DNA of 64,000 nt, from contig WPIO01000239.1 of the NCBI GenBank assembly GCA_009760855.2, positions 155,962 to 219,961 of the forward strand, read 5' to 3'. Positions 11,601-25,367 of this stretch are shown piece by piece; within the stretch, counting starts at the first letter, position 1; the number at the start of each line of letters is the position of its first letter. Both the position numbers and the translations under genes were made by a program. This DNA is from Cristatella mucedo (Eukaryota > Bryozoa > Phylactolaemata > Cristatellidae). Below the pieces are notes generated by a model. That model saw nothing but the letters and a program-made list of their open reading frames with translations, did not search any database and had not been told where the DNA came from.

Positions 11601-13354
11601 CTAAAGTCACGTGTGAGTATTGGCTAGCGGATCATGGGACAATGCTAGTTAATCAAACGCTCTGTGGCCAACCTAATTGTAGCCGAGGAGCTCGTGACCC
11701 ACAGTCTGTGCACGGAATTGCTTGGCCCAGTCACCCATATTTAATCAACCAGCCAGTAACCGTTTTACGTATTTATTAATTCAACATCAACTGATGCCTT
11801 CATATTTAATCACCTAGCAATAGCTGTTACCTTCACACTTAACAACTGATTCCTTCACATTTGATGAAAATGCAATAACTGGCTCCTCTACATTTGATTA
11901 GCCAGTAGCAGCTTCTTGCCTAGGTGTGTCTTCGAATTGTTTTAGCTTTACTTCAGACGATCTTGTTAAGTATTTAGAAGTGCAGGCAATCTAGTGTGTG
12001 ATCAGAGCTTATTGCCTAGATTTGTAGGCCACGTGTGACAGTATGCATCTTTGTAATAACTCTGCAAAGCCATGTCAAGTGCCTAGAAAGAGACTAAGTT
12101 ATCTGAGAGCGCTATACAAATGTAGTTATAATTATTATTACAGTTCCTCGGAAGTGCATTCACTGCCACCCGCCAGGCAGTTCGACAATACTGCTTAGGC
12201 TACTTAGTCATTCACCTGTCTTGCATGATCTAATGACTCAAGCTCTGCTAGAGCTATTTCTATGGGTAATGCAAATCAATCAAACTTTTAACTTAGCTTT
12301 GAACCTCTTGAGATCGTGTACATGTATGAAGTTGTATAGTGACTGTAAAGATCAGGCAAGATAACGAATGGATAGTATCGAAAGGCCTTTCCATTCTATT
12401 ATAGAAACCAAGGTTGAATTATGTGTCCATACTTCACGCTACCGCCGATCGGGCACTGCCTTAGACCATCTCTAGCCACATGTTGTACAAGTGCAAAATG
12501 CAATGTTTTGACATCGTGACAGCAACGAGACGACAATGTAATCAGTAGAGACATTCGCAGTTGAGGCTAGGATTCTTAGTAAAGCAACTCTGTACAATGG
12601 TATGAAGACTTCGGTTCAGCGATGTCACTCTTTCCAGCGCCTGCTGCTGAGCCATCAAAAGCCCCAGATGAGCTCAGCTGGCCACCTCCTTGCACCTACC
12701 AAGTAAGGTAGAGCTGCGACGAACAACACTAGCTGCCAGCTTTGGAAGTTCCTGTGGCTGTTTGATAGAAGTTTGGCGAGTGTGAATGAGGACTAATTTG
12801 TGGACGTGTGAAGTATGCATGCAAAACAAGTATTTAAACGTGCACACGTCAACACTATGCATGCACCTTACTTCTAGACAGGTCTTGTTGGTCTGTGCTC
12901 CGAATCATGCAAAAACAGACACTTAGTGCTCCGTCTTATATTGCGTCGACTCTACCTAGAGATTTTTCTGAATTAGTTTGCCGTGGCATCAATTTCTGAA
13001 AGCGCCTAGAAAGAGATTAAGTTCTCTGAGGGCGCTTTATCAAGTGCAATATTATTATTATTATTATTATAATGTCGGGGTTAACTTACGCAATATATAG
13101 CTTACGTAATATATTACATAAAACTTACGTAATAAGTTGTATCTCTTACGTTTCAGGTACAGTTCATCGTTGTCACTGTGCATTCCATGCAGCTGCTCTT
13201 TATTCCATGCGACTACCCGATGCTGTTTGTTTACTGGATTATGTTGTATGCGCTAATCTTCCTCGGAATGTTCGCGAAGTTCTATGTCAGGTCGTACGGT
13301 GGCAGCCGCTCGAGGATCGAGGCCCATTCGCGAGGGTCAGGCAAGCACGAGTGA
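5530..13354 (+). CDS. ELOVL1/7-like fatty acid elongase, gene A, 3' half (exons 5-7)
   Basis: Partial elongase gene: exons 5530-5635, 9767-9903 and 13157-13354 join in phase with GT-AG introns of 4.1 and 3.3 kb and encode the C-terminal 146 residues (equivalent to 131-276 of gene B). It holds the HVFHH catalytic box, the [12 protein letters not shown] motif and TKMQIVQ, then ends in TGA. Elongases of this family condense malonyl-CoA with long acyl-CoAs in the ER membrane. No frameshift or stop is visible, so it could be functional if exons 1-4 exist left of the window; otherwise it is a 3' fragment. It differs from gene B at seven residues (157, 169, 172, 173, 188, 235, 255). It keeps the usual Gly at 188 in YYGLSALG, which gene B has lost. 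Confidence 0.88.
6074..6970 (+). mobile_element. 5'-truncated L2-like LINE, left copy
   Basis: It carries the RT C-terminal third in broken frames ([44 protein letters not shown]), a 3' UTR with repeated LADLACC-like and CTAACCATA motifs, the GCCTAGAAAGAGATTAAG tail and terminal (ATT)n. Same family as the 26 kb element. It lies in intron 5 of gene A. Confidence 0.85.
7381..9060 (+). pseudogene. piggyBac-type transposase pseudogene, left copy
   Basis: A degraded DDE transposase in intron 5 of gene A. In order: acidic N-terminus; R-D-W-F-Q-L-L-L, then after a stop/frameshift KFSYFSNN (piggyBac: RFxxLLRFLHFSNN); [12 protein letters not shown] after a conserved Asp (DESxxxFKGRLSFRQYIPNK region); [15 protein letters not shown] (the DNxYTSxxLA catalytic block); [10 protein letters not shown]; and [19 protein letters not shown] with [11 protein letters not shown] (VVKPxxVLDYNxYMGGVDxxDQLxSYYSFxRKT). 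Several stops and shifts make it non-coding. Terminal inverted repeats and TTAA target sites were not found. Confidence 0.8.
9085..9225. repeat. AT-rich insertion in left copy only
   Basis: TATATA and ATAATATAATA repeats flanked by direct repeats of GTGTCTYCAAACACAAATAT; the right copy has one GTGTCTCCAACCACAAATAT and no insert. Confidence 0.75.
9767..9903 (+). CDS. Gene A exon 6 (HxxMYxYY block)
   Basis: Acceptor ATACAG and donor GTAAGC bound 137 bp encoding [20 protein letters not shown] and onward through [20 protein letters not shown]. This is the second conserved elongase block, with transmembrane character. The phase-1 junction restores the Pro-Gly-Gly of the family. Five nucleotide changes from gene B fall in this exon, four of them non-synonymous. 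Confidence 0.9.
10325..10497 (+). mobile_element. tRNA-derived SINE, family 1, left copy
   Basis: TTTAGCCGTGGAGGTGG head, TTCACGATCCAGGTCGTG arm, GGGTTTAAGTCCTGC B-box relic, then AATGAGGCTGTTAGATCC. In intron 6 of gene A; duplicated at 59627-59799. Confidence 0.7.
11735..11925. repeat. Degenerate 30-45 bp tandem repeat
   Basis: Five diverged copies of CATATTTAATCACCTAGCAA-like units with TTC or CTC spacers. Present in both duplication copies (61043-61235). Confidence 0.45.
12055..12142 (+). mobile_element. L2-like LINE 3' tail fragment, left copy
   Basis: About 85 bp containing only the LINE tail (TGCCTAGAAAGAGACTAAG, GAGAGCGCTATACAAATG) and (ATT)n. An extreme 5' truncation. Confidence 0.7.
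13012..13145 (+). mobile_element. Left-copy-specific LINE 3' tail plus CTTACGTAATA repeats
   Basis: AAGCGCCTAGAAAGAGATTA through GGGCGCTTTATCAAGTG and (ATT)n, then about 60 bp of degenerate CTTACGTAATA repeats, ending about 12 bp before the exon 7 acceptor of gene A. The right copy has only CTGCTTATCTCAGTCGGGG here. The insertion therefore post-dates the duplication, or was lost on the right. Confidence 0.75.
13157..13354 (+). CDS. Gene A exon 7 (C-terminus and stop)
   Basis: Acceptor ACGTTTCAG precedes GTACAGTTC, giving [14 protein letters not shown] and then two hydrophobic segments and a basic tail ending ...RGSGKHE and TGA. The frame continues from TKMQI of exon 6 to make TKMQIVQF, a family signature. 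The last residues are not a canonical KKxx retrieval signal. A LINE 3' tail and short CTTACGTAATA repeats sit just upstream of the acceptor; they are absent from the gene B copy. Confidence 0.88.
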   Translation, partial: VQFIVVTVHSMQLLFIPCDYPMLFVYWIMLYALIFLGMFAKFYVRSYGGSRSRIEAHSRGSGKHE

Positions 13355-13658
13355 TGCCTGCTCTGCCTAGCACGTGATCTAGCAGGCGACATGCCACGAG
13401 CTGATCCCAGCAGGCAGAGCCTGCTGACTAGCGGCGCCGCTCACTAATCCCGGGCACCAGGCCCCTCGCTAAGTATGTTTAAGCTAGCGGCACATACACA
13501 GTGTAAGTACGCATAAGCACACAAAGGACAAATCACAAGGGCCCGCTAAATGTTGGAATGAACAGATTTCCATTGTTAACGTTGCTACTTTTGCTGAGTT
13601 CTACATCGCTTGTGAGAATCTTTCTACCTTGTGAAAGACAGACTTATGAAGACGAGAC

Positions 13659-13664
13659 AATAAA
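13659..13664 (+). promoter_or_regulatory. Candidate polyadenylation signal, gene A
   Basis: AATAAA (in GACAATAAATCC) about 305 bases after the gene A stop, beyond the duplication breakpoint at 13471. The two genes would thus have mostly unrelated 3' UTRs. Confidence 0.4.
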
Positions 13665-14033
13665 TCCTACTCTCTTGTCTACAAATCCCAATATTATCCT
13701 GTCTCATTGAAAACCTCCTTTATAGCACGTAGAGGTATTAAAAATTCTATAAAACAATGGATTTTCAAGTATCGCTTTGGTGATAAAAGTCTAGGGATGA
13801 AAAATGGACAAGCTCGAGCTGACTCGTATTATTGTACAGAATATATCATATTTTGACGATGTGTTATTTCATTTCAAACGATTTCTACGAGAGATTAGTC
13901 TTTCGTCAAGTTCTCTGTCCATATATGTGATATCAGCTTTACTTCTTGATGCGGTCAAGATTGGCTGCAGTGCGGGCTAGACCGCTGTAGACAGCTGCCT
14001 CAACAGACATAGTTTGCGGCATTAAAGTGCTTC

Positions 14034-14196
<163 letters not shown>

Positions 14197-14285
14197 AAAA
14201 CAGTGAGAGCGTTATGCCGTACGATGTCACACTAAAATTTTCCCAACTCTTCACAGTCGAACGTTTTCGGGTGTCGCTGAGTTAA

Positions 14286-14370
14286 AGTAATGAAAATAAC
14301 ACCCTTGATAAAGCGCCCTCAGAGAATTCAATCTTTTTCTGGGCGCTTTCCATTTGCTGCAAATGATTAC
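14286..14370 (-). mobile_element. L2-like LINE 3' tail, minus strand
   Basis: Reverse complement carries GAAAGCGCCCAGAAAAAG, TCTCTGAGGGCGCTTTATC and an A/T-rich end, the family's 3' stem-loop tail. It abuts the long TA tract. Confidence 0.7.
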
Positions 14371-14611
14371 GAGGACATCTGATGCCAAGCAGAACTTCCG
14401 GAAGCTTCCGACCAACTCCTCACGTAAACCCTCTCTGCAGCTTCCGGAAGGTGAAGGATTTGTTAGTTCATGGCGCAGCACAGTGGTTCACTTAAATGCG
14501 CAGCAAGAAGTGCACTCATATCCATGGCGGCCTAGACGAGATTCGGGAGGCCTCCTTCGTCAGACGCTAATCGCAGTGTACCTTCATATGAGTACTGCAC
14601 ACACAAAATAC

Positions 14612-14795
14612 TAGCAGGTTTAACAGCCTCTTTTTTGCATAGTGACAGAAGAGCCTTAGAGGCTATCACCACCGCTTGAAGCTGCAATAAAGAATCGCCC
14701 ACCGCAAGATTCGAACCCACGACCTCGGGGGCCCGAGGTCGTGAAAAGCAACCACCTTACATAGTGAGCCATCACGGCTCATGAACCATCGCGGC
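14612..14795 (-). mobile_element. tRNA-derived SINE, family 1
   Basis: The reverse complement: GAGCCGTGATGGCTCACTAT (A box), a CACGACCTCGGG / CCCGAGGTCGTG hairpin, GGGTTCGAATCTTGC (B box), then a conserved body ending AAAGAGGCTGTTAAACC. The best-preserved member of the family here. Confidence 0.8.
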
Positions 14796-15041
14796 TCGTA
14801 AGCAATGTATGCAACCTTTCTTTGTAACCGCGAAAGCGTCAGTCCCCCGGTGCATTACCAGTGGACCGTGCAATGCAGCGAAGTAGTACGGTTAAAACAC
14901 TCGGCCACAACTGAGCGCCGAAAGCCCAATGTTATTGCGTGCCGGTTAGTAACGGTTACGCGCCGGCTCAAGCAACTTACGCAGCTCGAACCGGTCCGAC
15001 GGAGTTAACTACGCAAACTTCCGAAGCCCCAGTATAATAAT

Positions 15042-15180
15042 TCATTTGCATAGCGCCATAAGAGAACTTGATCTCCGTTCACGAACTTCACATATGCCAC
15101 GGGGCTCGAACCCACGACCTCGGCCAGATCTTGGTCGGGGAGAGCACCTTCACCACTGTGCTAAACCAGCGCGGCGGCAT
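15042..15180 (-). mobile_element. tRNA-derived SINE, family 2
   Basis: The reverse complement reads from CTGGTTTAGCACAGTGGTG (A-box side) through GTGGGTTCGAGCCCC (B box) to GAGATCAAGTTCTCTTATGG and CGCTATGCAAATGAATTATT, the LINE-like tail. Confidence 0.75.
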
Positions 15181-15502
15181 CCCGTGTGCCTGCCATCGCT
15201 AGCGATGGTCCCGATCCCGAAGGTAACGAACCGCTGCAGCACAACAAGACACGAAATGAGCTCATAGCTACTCAATGAGCTCATTTCATTTCATTATTCT
15301 CACGAGCTACTAAAGCTGCAACCCATCTGCTCCGTCGGTAGTCTTCCTGTCATTCATTCTCTCCCATCTGAACACCCGAACTCGTGCGGAGCTGCTATTC
15401 TCTCCGACCCAACTCTTGGTGTCCATCCATGGACTTATTCATTTCCGCCAGCAGCCCGCTAGATGGCTCCGGCGCCAGCTTACCAGCCTCTCGCCTTAGT
15501 TA

Positions 15503-17370
<1,868 letters not shown>

Positions 17371-17550
17371 TGCACCGGCCAACCCTGATGGTGAATCCAC
17401 CATCTGGCCACCAGCTGGTCCATACCACATCAAAGGCGGATCACAGCAGTGCACTGGCCGACCCTGATGGTGAATCCACCATCTGGCCACCAGCTGGTTA
17501 CTGGCCTCTGTCCATACCACATCACAGGCGGACCCCAGCTGTGCACCGGC
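17371..17550 (+). repeat. 80-90 bp imperfect tandem duplication
   Basis: GACCCTGATGGTGAATCCAC ... CATCTGGCCACCAGCTGGT ... CCATACCACATC occurs twice. The second unit has an extra TACTGGCCTCTG. Confidence 0.8.
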
Positions 17551-17694
17551 CCCTCTCGGTGGTGCTTCTAACAGCTCACCAGTAGCTTATCAGAGGAGCC
17601 TGCATACGATACATACATGCGAACTACACGCTCCCTTGACCTTACGGTCACAAGTCAGGAGCCGGCATACAATACATACATACAAACGTACATG

Positions 17695-17985
17695 AACTAC
17701 ACTATATGCCAGATAGGGGATCTTAAAGTCTATTCGAAGCTTGGCAGAGAGCCAGTGAAGCTGAGACAGAAGTGCTGCGATGTGGCAGCTACGCCATTCG
17801 GCGGTTAGACGAGACCAGTATTGCCTCAGCTGCAGACGATTGAGGACGACGGCCAGAAATATTTTAGGGGTGACAATGTTAATAATTAGACTTCCTCAAG
17901 TGCTCACTCACTTTCCGGAGATTACACAATCCAATGCTGTCCACGAATTGAGTCTTGTTCTTCATGGCGACCGTGTCTAGCACGA
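17695..17985 (-). mobile_element. Degenerate L2-like RT C-terminal fragment
   Basis: On the minus strand the frames read VVLNRLQLRQYWSR and CHIAALLSQLHWLSAKLRID, aligning with [19 protein letters not shown] and CHSTPLLTDLHWLPVKQRLD of the 21-22 kb element. No tail is preserved. Confidence 0.65.
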
Positions 17986-18821
17986 GTTCATTATTGCAGT
18001 GACCCAATCCAACAGTGTCTCCACACACTGGAAACTCCGCGGTTGTCAAGAAGCAGTCACAGCCTCGTGAGCAGGTCCTTCTATCGAGTTAAATAAGTTG
18101 CCCACACTTCGGTTTTCCTCAGCTCACGGCCAAAATAGCCTATTAATTTCTCGGGCATGTTCATCCTTTCTGCTGAGCGTCATCGAATAACTTTGGATAT
18201 CGTATTACCTGTCGCTGAAGGCGACACACTAAATGTACGATCGAAGAGCTACGAAACCACGTTTGCCTGTACGTGCCGAGGCAGCGCCATCACATTTTAA
18301 CTTGGCAGTGTGGCTGAGTCGACAGCGGACTTTTGTAAGCGCTCCACTAATTAAAAGTATGAAGCTGCGTAAGAAAAAAGCAAACGAAAGCCCTATATAG
18401 GTTTTTTGGAGTTGAACCAGAGCTCTCCGACGCAGGCAAATGTACACTGACTAACTAAATTTGATCGATGGTAGTTTATTCATTTTTTCGCATTGAGAAA
18501 AACAGTTACTCACATTATCCAAAACAGTTTTACAAAACACGCAGTACGCTGACGAAAACCCCTGTCTCAAACAGCGGAAGACATTGCAATAGAATTCAGA
18601 TATTTAGCTGTACAGTAATCTATTGCCACCAAGATATATACTGAGTTGCCACAATGTAACAGCTAAAATATTTAACTCTGCACCCCGCACTATCACCACG
18701 ACTAGCATATTCCTGACATACGTGGCCATTTAGTGTCATCGTATTTAAGAAGGTTTGTATGCAAGTAATTATCATTCTAATGCGCCCGCCTCAGGATGAG
18801 TAAATTGCGGCAAGACTATTG

Positions 18822-19012
18822 GTGAGCCGTGATGGCACACTAGGTAAGGCGGTTGCTTTCATGACCTCGGTCCCGAGGTCATGGGTTTGATTGTTGCGGT
18901 GGGCGATTCTTTATCGCCATTGCAAGCAGTGGTGATAGCCGCAAAAGCTCTTCCATCGCTATACAAAAAGAGGCTGTTTAATCAGCTAGGATTTATTTAT
19001 TTATTTAAGACG
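18822..19012 (+). mobile_element. tRNA-derived SINE, family 1
   Basis: GAGCCGTGATGGCACACTAG head, CATGACCTCGG / CCGAGGTCATG hairpin, GGTTTGATTGTTGC as a decayed B box, body with AAAGAGGCTGTTTAATC and a (TTTA)n end. Confidence 0.8.
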
Positions 19013-19880
19013 ACGCTTGCACCATGACAGATTTGGCAATTTCGATTCCACAGCCATTAGGTTTTGGTCGATCGCTACAATACGACTAGATTGCTAAGCT
19101 TCCGGTCAACTTTTTTCAGAAGACTTTTAAGCTATTTTGCGAATCGATCTAATTTAGGTATTTTTCGGAATCTAACAGCGATGAGCTAGCACTGTCATTG
19201 AAAACTATTCTGAAAATAAGGGAGACCAAGCATGTATATTCTCAGACCTGTGAGCAGTCTTGGACTGTCACTTGATTTGTCGCAGGTTCTACATTTTACA
19301 TCTTGTAATAGTGTCTATGCTGCGATTGTGCAGCTGTTCGGAACTGACACAGAACCTGACAGCATTAGAGATACTGTATTAGAATATCGATGTACAAGAT
19401 CATGACTTGTCCGCCTATTGGTTCAGTTTAAAGACACAGCAAGTATTTTTCGAAAGGTATTGCAATGTGCGTAAATAAGTTTGCCGTATTCTCTTGAAAT
19501 GCAAACAGGGCCCGGACGGAGACCTCGAATGACCACGTCCCGCACATGTATCCCCATAGCACCTTCGCGCCTCTCTTTTCCAAAGGTGGCTTTCGGATGT
19601 GGCCAGCAGAAGCCACCGCCACCAGCGCCGCTTCCCGCTAGCCACAAAGCCGCACCAGCATGAATACTTCTGCCACGTATTTGATTATTTAGAATTTAGT
19701 GGATATGGTGCAATAGCATTTTCTTTGGTTATTCCAATAAAAATAGAGTGATTTATAAGGCCACAACACCCGTGAAGCCCCACCCCTCTAGTACTTTGCT
19801 TCTTTTCTCAAGTTCTCACGAATGATTCGCACAGACTTTTTAGCGAGTCCTCCGTCTACCTCCGACTGCTTGTTAGTACT
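19013..19880. other. Spacer left of the tandem array
   Basis: No recognised gene or repeat. A GC-rich patch near 19560-19660 is open in several minus frames without family features. Confidence 0.45.
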
Positions 19881-19975
19881 GGCATCTGCTGCGCATTTGA
19901 AGTGCCGGCTGCCTAAATCACTAACGCAATTTCAAGTATCCATGAATATAGGCATACAGAATAAATGAAGCGGCT

Positions 19976-20275
19976 GAGCACGGAGCGGAGGAGCACGGAG
20001 CGGAGGAGCACGGAGCGGAGGAGCACGGAGCGGAGGAGCACGGAGCGGAGGAGCACGGAGCGGAGGAGCACGGAGCGGAGGAGCACGGAGCGGAGGAGCA
20101 CGGAGCGGAGGAGCACGGAGCGGAGGAGCACGGAGCGGAGGAGCACGGAGCGGAGGAGCACGGAGCGGAGGAGCACGGAGCGGAGGAGCACGGAGCGGAG
20201 GAGCACGGAGCGGAGGAGCACGGAGCGGAGGAGCACGGAGCGGAGGAGCACGGAGCGGAGGAGCACGGAGCGTAG
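19976..20275 (+). repeat. 15-bp minisatellite, about 20 units
   Basis: Near-perfect tandem copies of CACGGAGCGGAGGAG. It is open in several frames on both strands only because the period is a multiple of three. Units 2 and 3 of the array have about six degenerate copies each. Confidence 0.95.
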
Positions 20276-20277
20276 CA

Positions 20278-20319
20278 GCTGTGGCATAGAGGGGACAATT
20301 GCCCCCTCCGTGCCACAGC
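20278..20319. repeat. Conserved hairpin after the minisatellite (unit 1)
   Basis: GCTGTGGCA pairs with TGCCACAGC, and AGGGG with CCCCT, around a central CAATTG. Repeated at 25461-25500 and 29995-30036. Confidence 0.7.
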
Positions 20320-20544
20320 GAGGCAGCGACCTGAGCCCTGTTTTCACGCCCCTGACTGTCACCAACGACGAAATTGTGTCATAATTTCACTCGCCATGCA
20401 ACCTCTCGAGTTTTCGCTGAATAAACACTGCGATTTTGTACTATACGTTTTCATTATTTAAGCGTCTAGCCCCGCCTACGAGAAAACCTTGCTGATCGTG
20501 CCCCCCTACATGAAATTGTTGCACGCCTGGCCCCCTGGATGAAA

Positions 20545-20660
20545 ACTCTGGTTCCTTCACTTTTATATATATATATATATATATAATATAGTATAAAATA
20601 TATACATAGTATACATAAATATATACGTATATATTGAATTATATGTATATACATTATATT
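20545..20660. repeat. TA-rich tract (unit 1)
   Basis: (TA)n followed by degenerate TATA/ATAC sequence between the minisatellite block and the LINE. Corresponding tracts lie at 25743-25866 and 30278-30380. Confidence 0.85.
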
Positions 20661-22722
20661 GAAACATTGTTAAATCACAGGTGCACATTCCAAAAATGCT
20701 GATGTCGACGATCAACCATCTGTTCAACCACTCCCAGATTAGCTCCTTACCTGACGATCCTTGCGATTATCTAGCCGATCGCTTCTCTCGATTCTTTGTG
20801 CAGAAGATAGACAAGATCAGGGAATCCATCCCTGCGATGACAACATCCCCACTAGAATGCTGTTTCCCTGATTTCTGGCTGCACCTCAATGTCTACATTT
20901 AAGCAGGTCACTACTGATCTAGTCCTGTAGGTCGTATCTCAATCAAAGAAGACAGCAAGTCCTCTCGACCCTATTCCCACTGTCCTGCTCTTACGTTGCA
21001 TTGATCTGCTGCTGCCATGCATAACTAACACTATTATTATGTCATTAGCCTCAGGTCATATCCCACCACCTTTCAAAAAGCTCTAGTCAGGCCACTTCTC
21101 AAGAAGCGACACTAGACCAAGAGAACTTTAGCAACTACCGCCCTGTCTCCCTTCTACCATTCCTATCAAAGACACTGGAACGGCTCGTGGCAGACCATCT
21201 GAACTCATATATCGAAACCTCACACCTTGCTAGTAAGTTCCAGTCTGGCTTTAGAGCTAATCACTCCACAGAGTCAGCAATGCTAAAGGTATACAACGAC
21301 CTACTTAGGAATGCAGACATGGGTAGTGTCTCTGCTTGTTTTGCTCGATCTTTCGGCAGCTTTTGATACCATCGATCACAAAGTTCTTCTAGAGCGCCTC
21401 TCATCACGCCTGGGCATCACTGGCACTGATCTGCAGTGGTTCAGGTCCTATCTCAGTGGGAGACTCCAGAGTATTGACGTGAATGAACAAAGATCCTTTG
21501 AGGTACCTCGGAAATGTGGCGTACCTCAGGGCTCCGTGCTAGGTCCGGTTCTTTTCACGGTTTATACTCTCCCTCTTGCTGATGTGATTGCCAAGCACAA
21601 TCTATACTTTCACTTCTATGTGGATGACACTCAGTTGTACCTTTGCTTTGATCTCTTCCAGCCTTGGAGCACCTCAAATTCTCTCAACTCACTTGCTGCA
21701 TGTATTGATGACATCTGCACATGGATGGCTGCAAATTTTCTAAAACTAAACGATGAGAAAACTAACTTACTAGTTATGGGCAAACCCAGTGTGATTCACA
21801 AATTAGAAAGGCTGACGCTCAAAATGGGCTCGGCCAGCATATTTCCAGATAAATCAGCTCAACATCTAGGTTTCAAATTCCCAACCGACCTCTCGTTACA
21901 CGACCAAATCAGCTCCACAGTCAAATCTGCCTATTTTCAGCTTCATAACATTGCTAAAATTCGGGCTTGTTTAGATAAGGCGACCATGTCTAAGTTGGTC
22001 CATGCATTCGTGACATCCCGTCTCGATTTCTGCAACTCACTGCTTACTGGCCTACCGGCATGTGCGATCAGGCGATTGCAGCTGGTGCAAAACTCTGCAG
22101 CTAGGCTTGTCTGTCGTGAGCCTCGCAACTGCCACAGCACACCACTTCTCACCGACCTACACTGGCTACCAGTCAAGCAACGGCTTGACTTCAAGGTTTT
22201 GTCGCTCACTTTTAGGTCACTTCATTCTATAACTCCAGCATATCTTTCAGATATACTACCCCATCAGACCAAGCATCGTACCACCTGCTTTTCGGAAACT
22301 AACTGTTTACCTATACCTCGTACAAACCTCAAATCCTTTGGAGACCTTGCATTATTTAGTTAGTATGCTTCCAAAGCATGGAACTCACTCCCGACCTGCG
22401 TCAGAACATCCCCTGACCTGACCACATTATAATGGAACCTAAAAACACACCTCTTTAGGACAGCATTTAGCGGGTCCCTGTGATTTGTCCTTGATGTGCT
22501 TATGCGTGCTGACACTGTGCATGCTGCCACTAACCACATTTGCATGCTGACCCTGTGCATGTTACCCCTAAGCATATTATTCATTTTGTTTGTTTTTCAA
22601 GCATGATTTTACTCACAATTCAATTGCATTTCACTTTGCAGCAAATGTAAAGCGCCTAGAGCGAGATTAAGCTCTCTGAGGGTGCTTTATCAAGTGAATT
22701 ATAATTATCATTATTATTATTA
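20655..22722 (+). pseudogene. L2-like LINE, RT region, inactive (unit 1)
   Basis: 5'-truncated non-LTR element. The pre-RT linker (SSLPDDPCDYLADRFSRFF) is followed by LDPIPTVLLLRCIDLLLP, NYRPVSLLPFLSKTLERLVA and, after a frameshift near 21310, VLLDLSAAFDTIDHKVLLER, GVPQGSVLGPVLF, FYVDDTQLY and LHWLPVKQRLDF. The catalytic box is YVDD instead of the YADD seen at 26.8 kb. A stop truncates the C-terminus at 22363. The 3' UTR ends in the GCGCCTAG...GGGTGCTTT stem-loop and (ATT)n. The motif set fits the L2/CR1 group. Confidence 0.92.
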
Positions 22723-23162
22723 TCTATTCCCCCACCAGGTCACGCATCGTACCACACGCTTTTCGGAATCCAACAGTCTACCGATACCTCGTCCAAACTT
22801 CAAGTCCTTGGGAGACCGTGGATTTAGTTCGTATGCTTCCAAAGCGTGGAACTCCCTCCTGACTTGCGTCAGAACATCCCCTGACCTGACCACATTTAAA
22901 AAGAACTTAAAAACACACCTATTTAAGACAGCATTTAGTGGGTCCCTGTGATTCGTCCCTGATGTGCTTATGCGTGCTGACACTGTGCATGCTGCCACTA
23001 ACCACATTTGCATGCTGACCCTGTGCATGTAACCCCTAACCATGTTATTCATGTTGTTTGTTTATCAAGCATGATATTACTCACCATTCAATATCATTTC
23101 CCTTTGCAGAAAATGTAGAGCAGGTAGAAATAGATTGAGTTCTCTGAGGGCGCTTATTATCA
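22723..23162 (+). mobile_element. Second, 5'-truncated L2-like LINE end
   Basis: Directly after the first element: an intact C-terminal frame ([20 protein letters not shown], then TTFKKNLKTHLFKTAFSGSL and stop), the same 3' UTR and a degenerate tail. Absent from unit 2, so inserted after the unit was duplicated, or deleted there. Confidence 0.85.
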
Positions 23163-23173
23163 TATATATAATA

Positions 23174-24724
<1,551 letters not shown>

Positions 24725-24725
<1 letters not shown>

Positions 24726-25269
24726 CTAAGGAATTCACGTTTTTAATATTTACTTTTCGGCTACTTTTAAGCGGCTCGAGAAACTAATGATGAAAGAACT
24801 GAATATGTGCTCATGAAGTACCTTTCTATGCTGCTTATGTCCGTATGTTCCAAGTCCGCAGACCGGAGTTTAACGTTTTGTCGTCGCATTTAGTCAAAAC
24901 CGTAGAGTAACATTCGATTTGTAACTTCTGACTTCAATTACTTTTACCGGCTGCATACCCTGGACCTTGAGCTGCGAACACTGTCACTATTATTAACAAC
25001 GGGGGCGGCATCGCTTACGTCCGGACAGTACTAGACCGCAAGCGCAGCGCTCATACGGTGCCAGTTTCAGCCGATGCGTGACGATAACCGGCGAAGCCCT
25101 GAGAGCCTTTGAATTACGGCCAGCGATGGTGCAGCACTAATGCACGCAGGAATGCTGACAGTAACATGGCGGCGACGAAGATAGATCGCACTATCTTGAC
25201 CAAAAAAAAGTTCATTTCCATCGAATAGAGAACTCTACTTGACAGCGACGGAGGGTGTCCAATACAATC
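24725..25269 (+). repeat. Array spacer containing an R2-type interspersed repeat
   Basis: It recurs at 29290-29819. Its right part (from about 25040: GGTGCCAGTTTCAGCCG to GACAGCGACGGAGGG) also matches 35340-35585 and, inverted, 35845-35965 and 49436-49610. It is therefore an older dispersed element captured in the array. Confidence 0.75.
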
Positions 25270-25367
25270 AAAGGGCATCTGCTTCGCATTTGAAGTGCCG
25301 GCTGCCTAAATCACTAACGCAATTTCAAGTATCCATGAATATAGGCATACAGAATAAATGAAGCGGC

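Larger units (their letters stand above)
1..13471 (+). repeat. Left copy of 13.5 kb direct segmental duplication
   Basis: The block from the first base to about 13471 recurs in the same orientation at 49039-62623, nearly base for base apart from indels. It contains elongase exons 5-7 of gene A, a piggyBac fossil, LINE fragments and SINEs. The right end of similarity lies about 117 bases after the elongase stop codon, so the 3' UTRs differ. The left end is beyond the window. Copy-specific changes here include a LINE-tail insertion before the last exon and an AT-rich insertion near 9085-9225. A real tandem duplication and an uncollapsed haplotype in the assembly both fit; the full extra gene body and unrelated DNA between the copies favour a true duplication. 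Confidence 0.95.

Noticed and set aside
14700-14795. Possible functional tRNA gene (TTCGAACCC and A-box-like motifs)
   Set aside because: No complete cloverleaf or discriminator end; the head continues into a conserved SINE body that recurs at 4.2, 10.4 and 18.9 kb.
19415-19663. Minus frames with Gly-rich start near 19.6 kb (WPHPKATFGKERR)
   Set aside because: Open in three overlapping frames because of GC-rich composition; no family or splice support.
19965-20384. Long repetitive open frames (Ser-Thr-Glu-Arg-Arg on plus, Leu-Leu-Arg-Ser-Val on minus) that look like a repeat protein
   Set aside because: They are translations of a 15-bp minisatellite open in all frames because the period is divisible by three; no start context, splice signals or flanking coding sequence.
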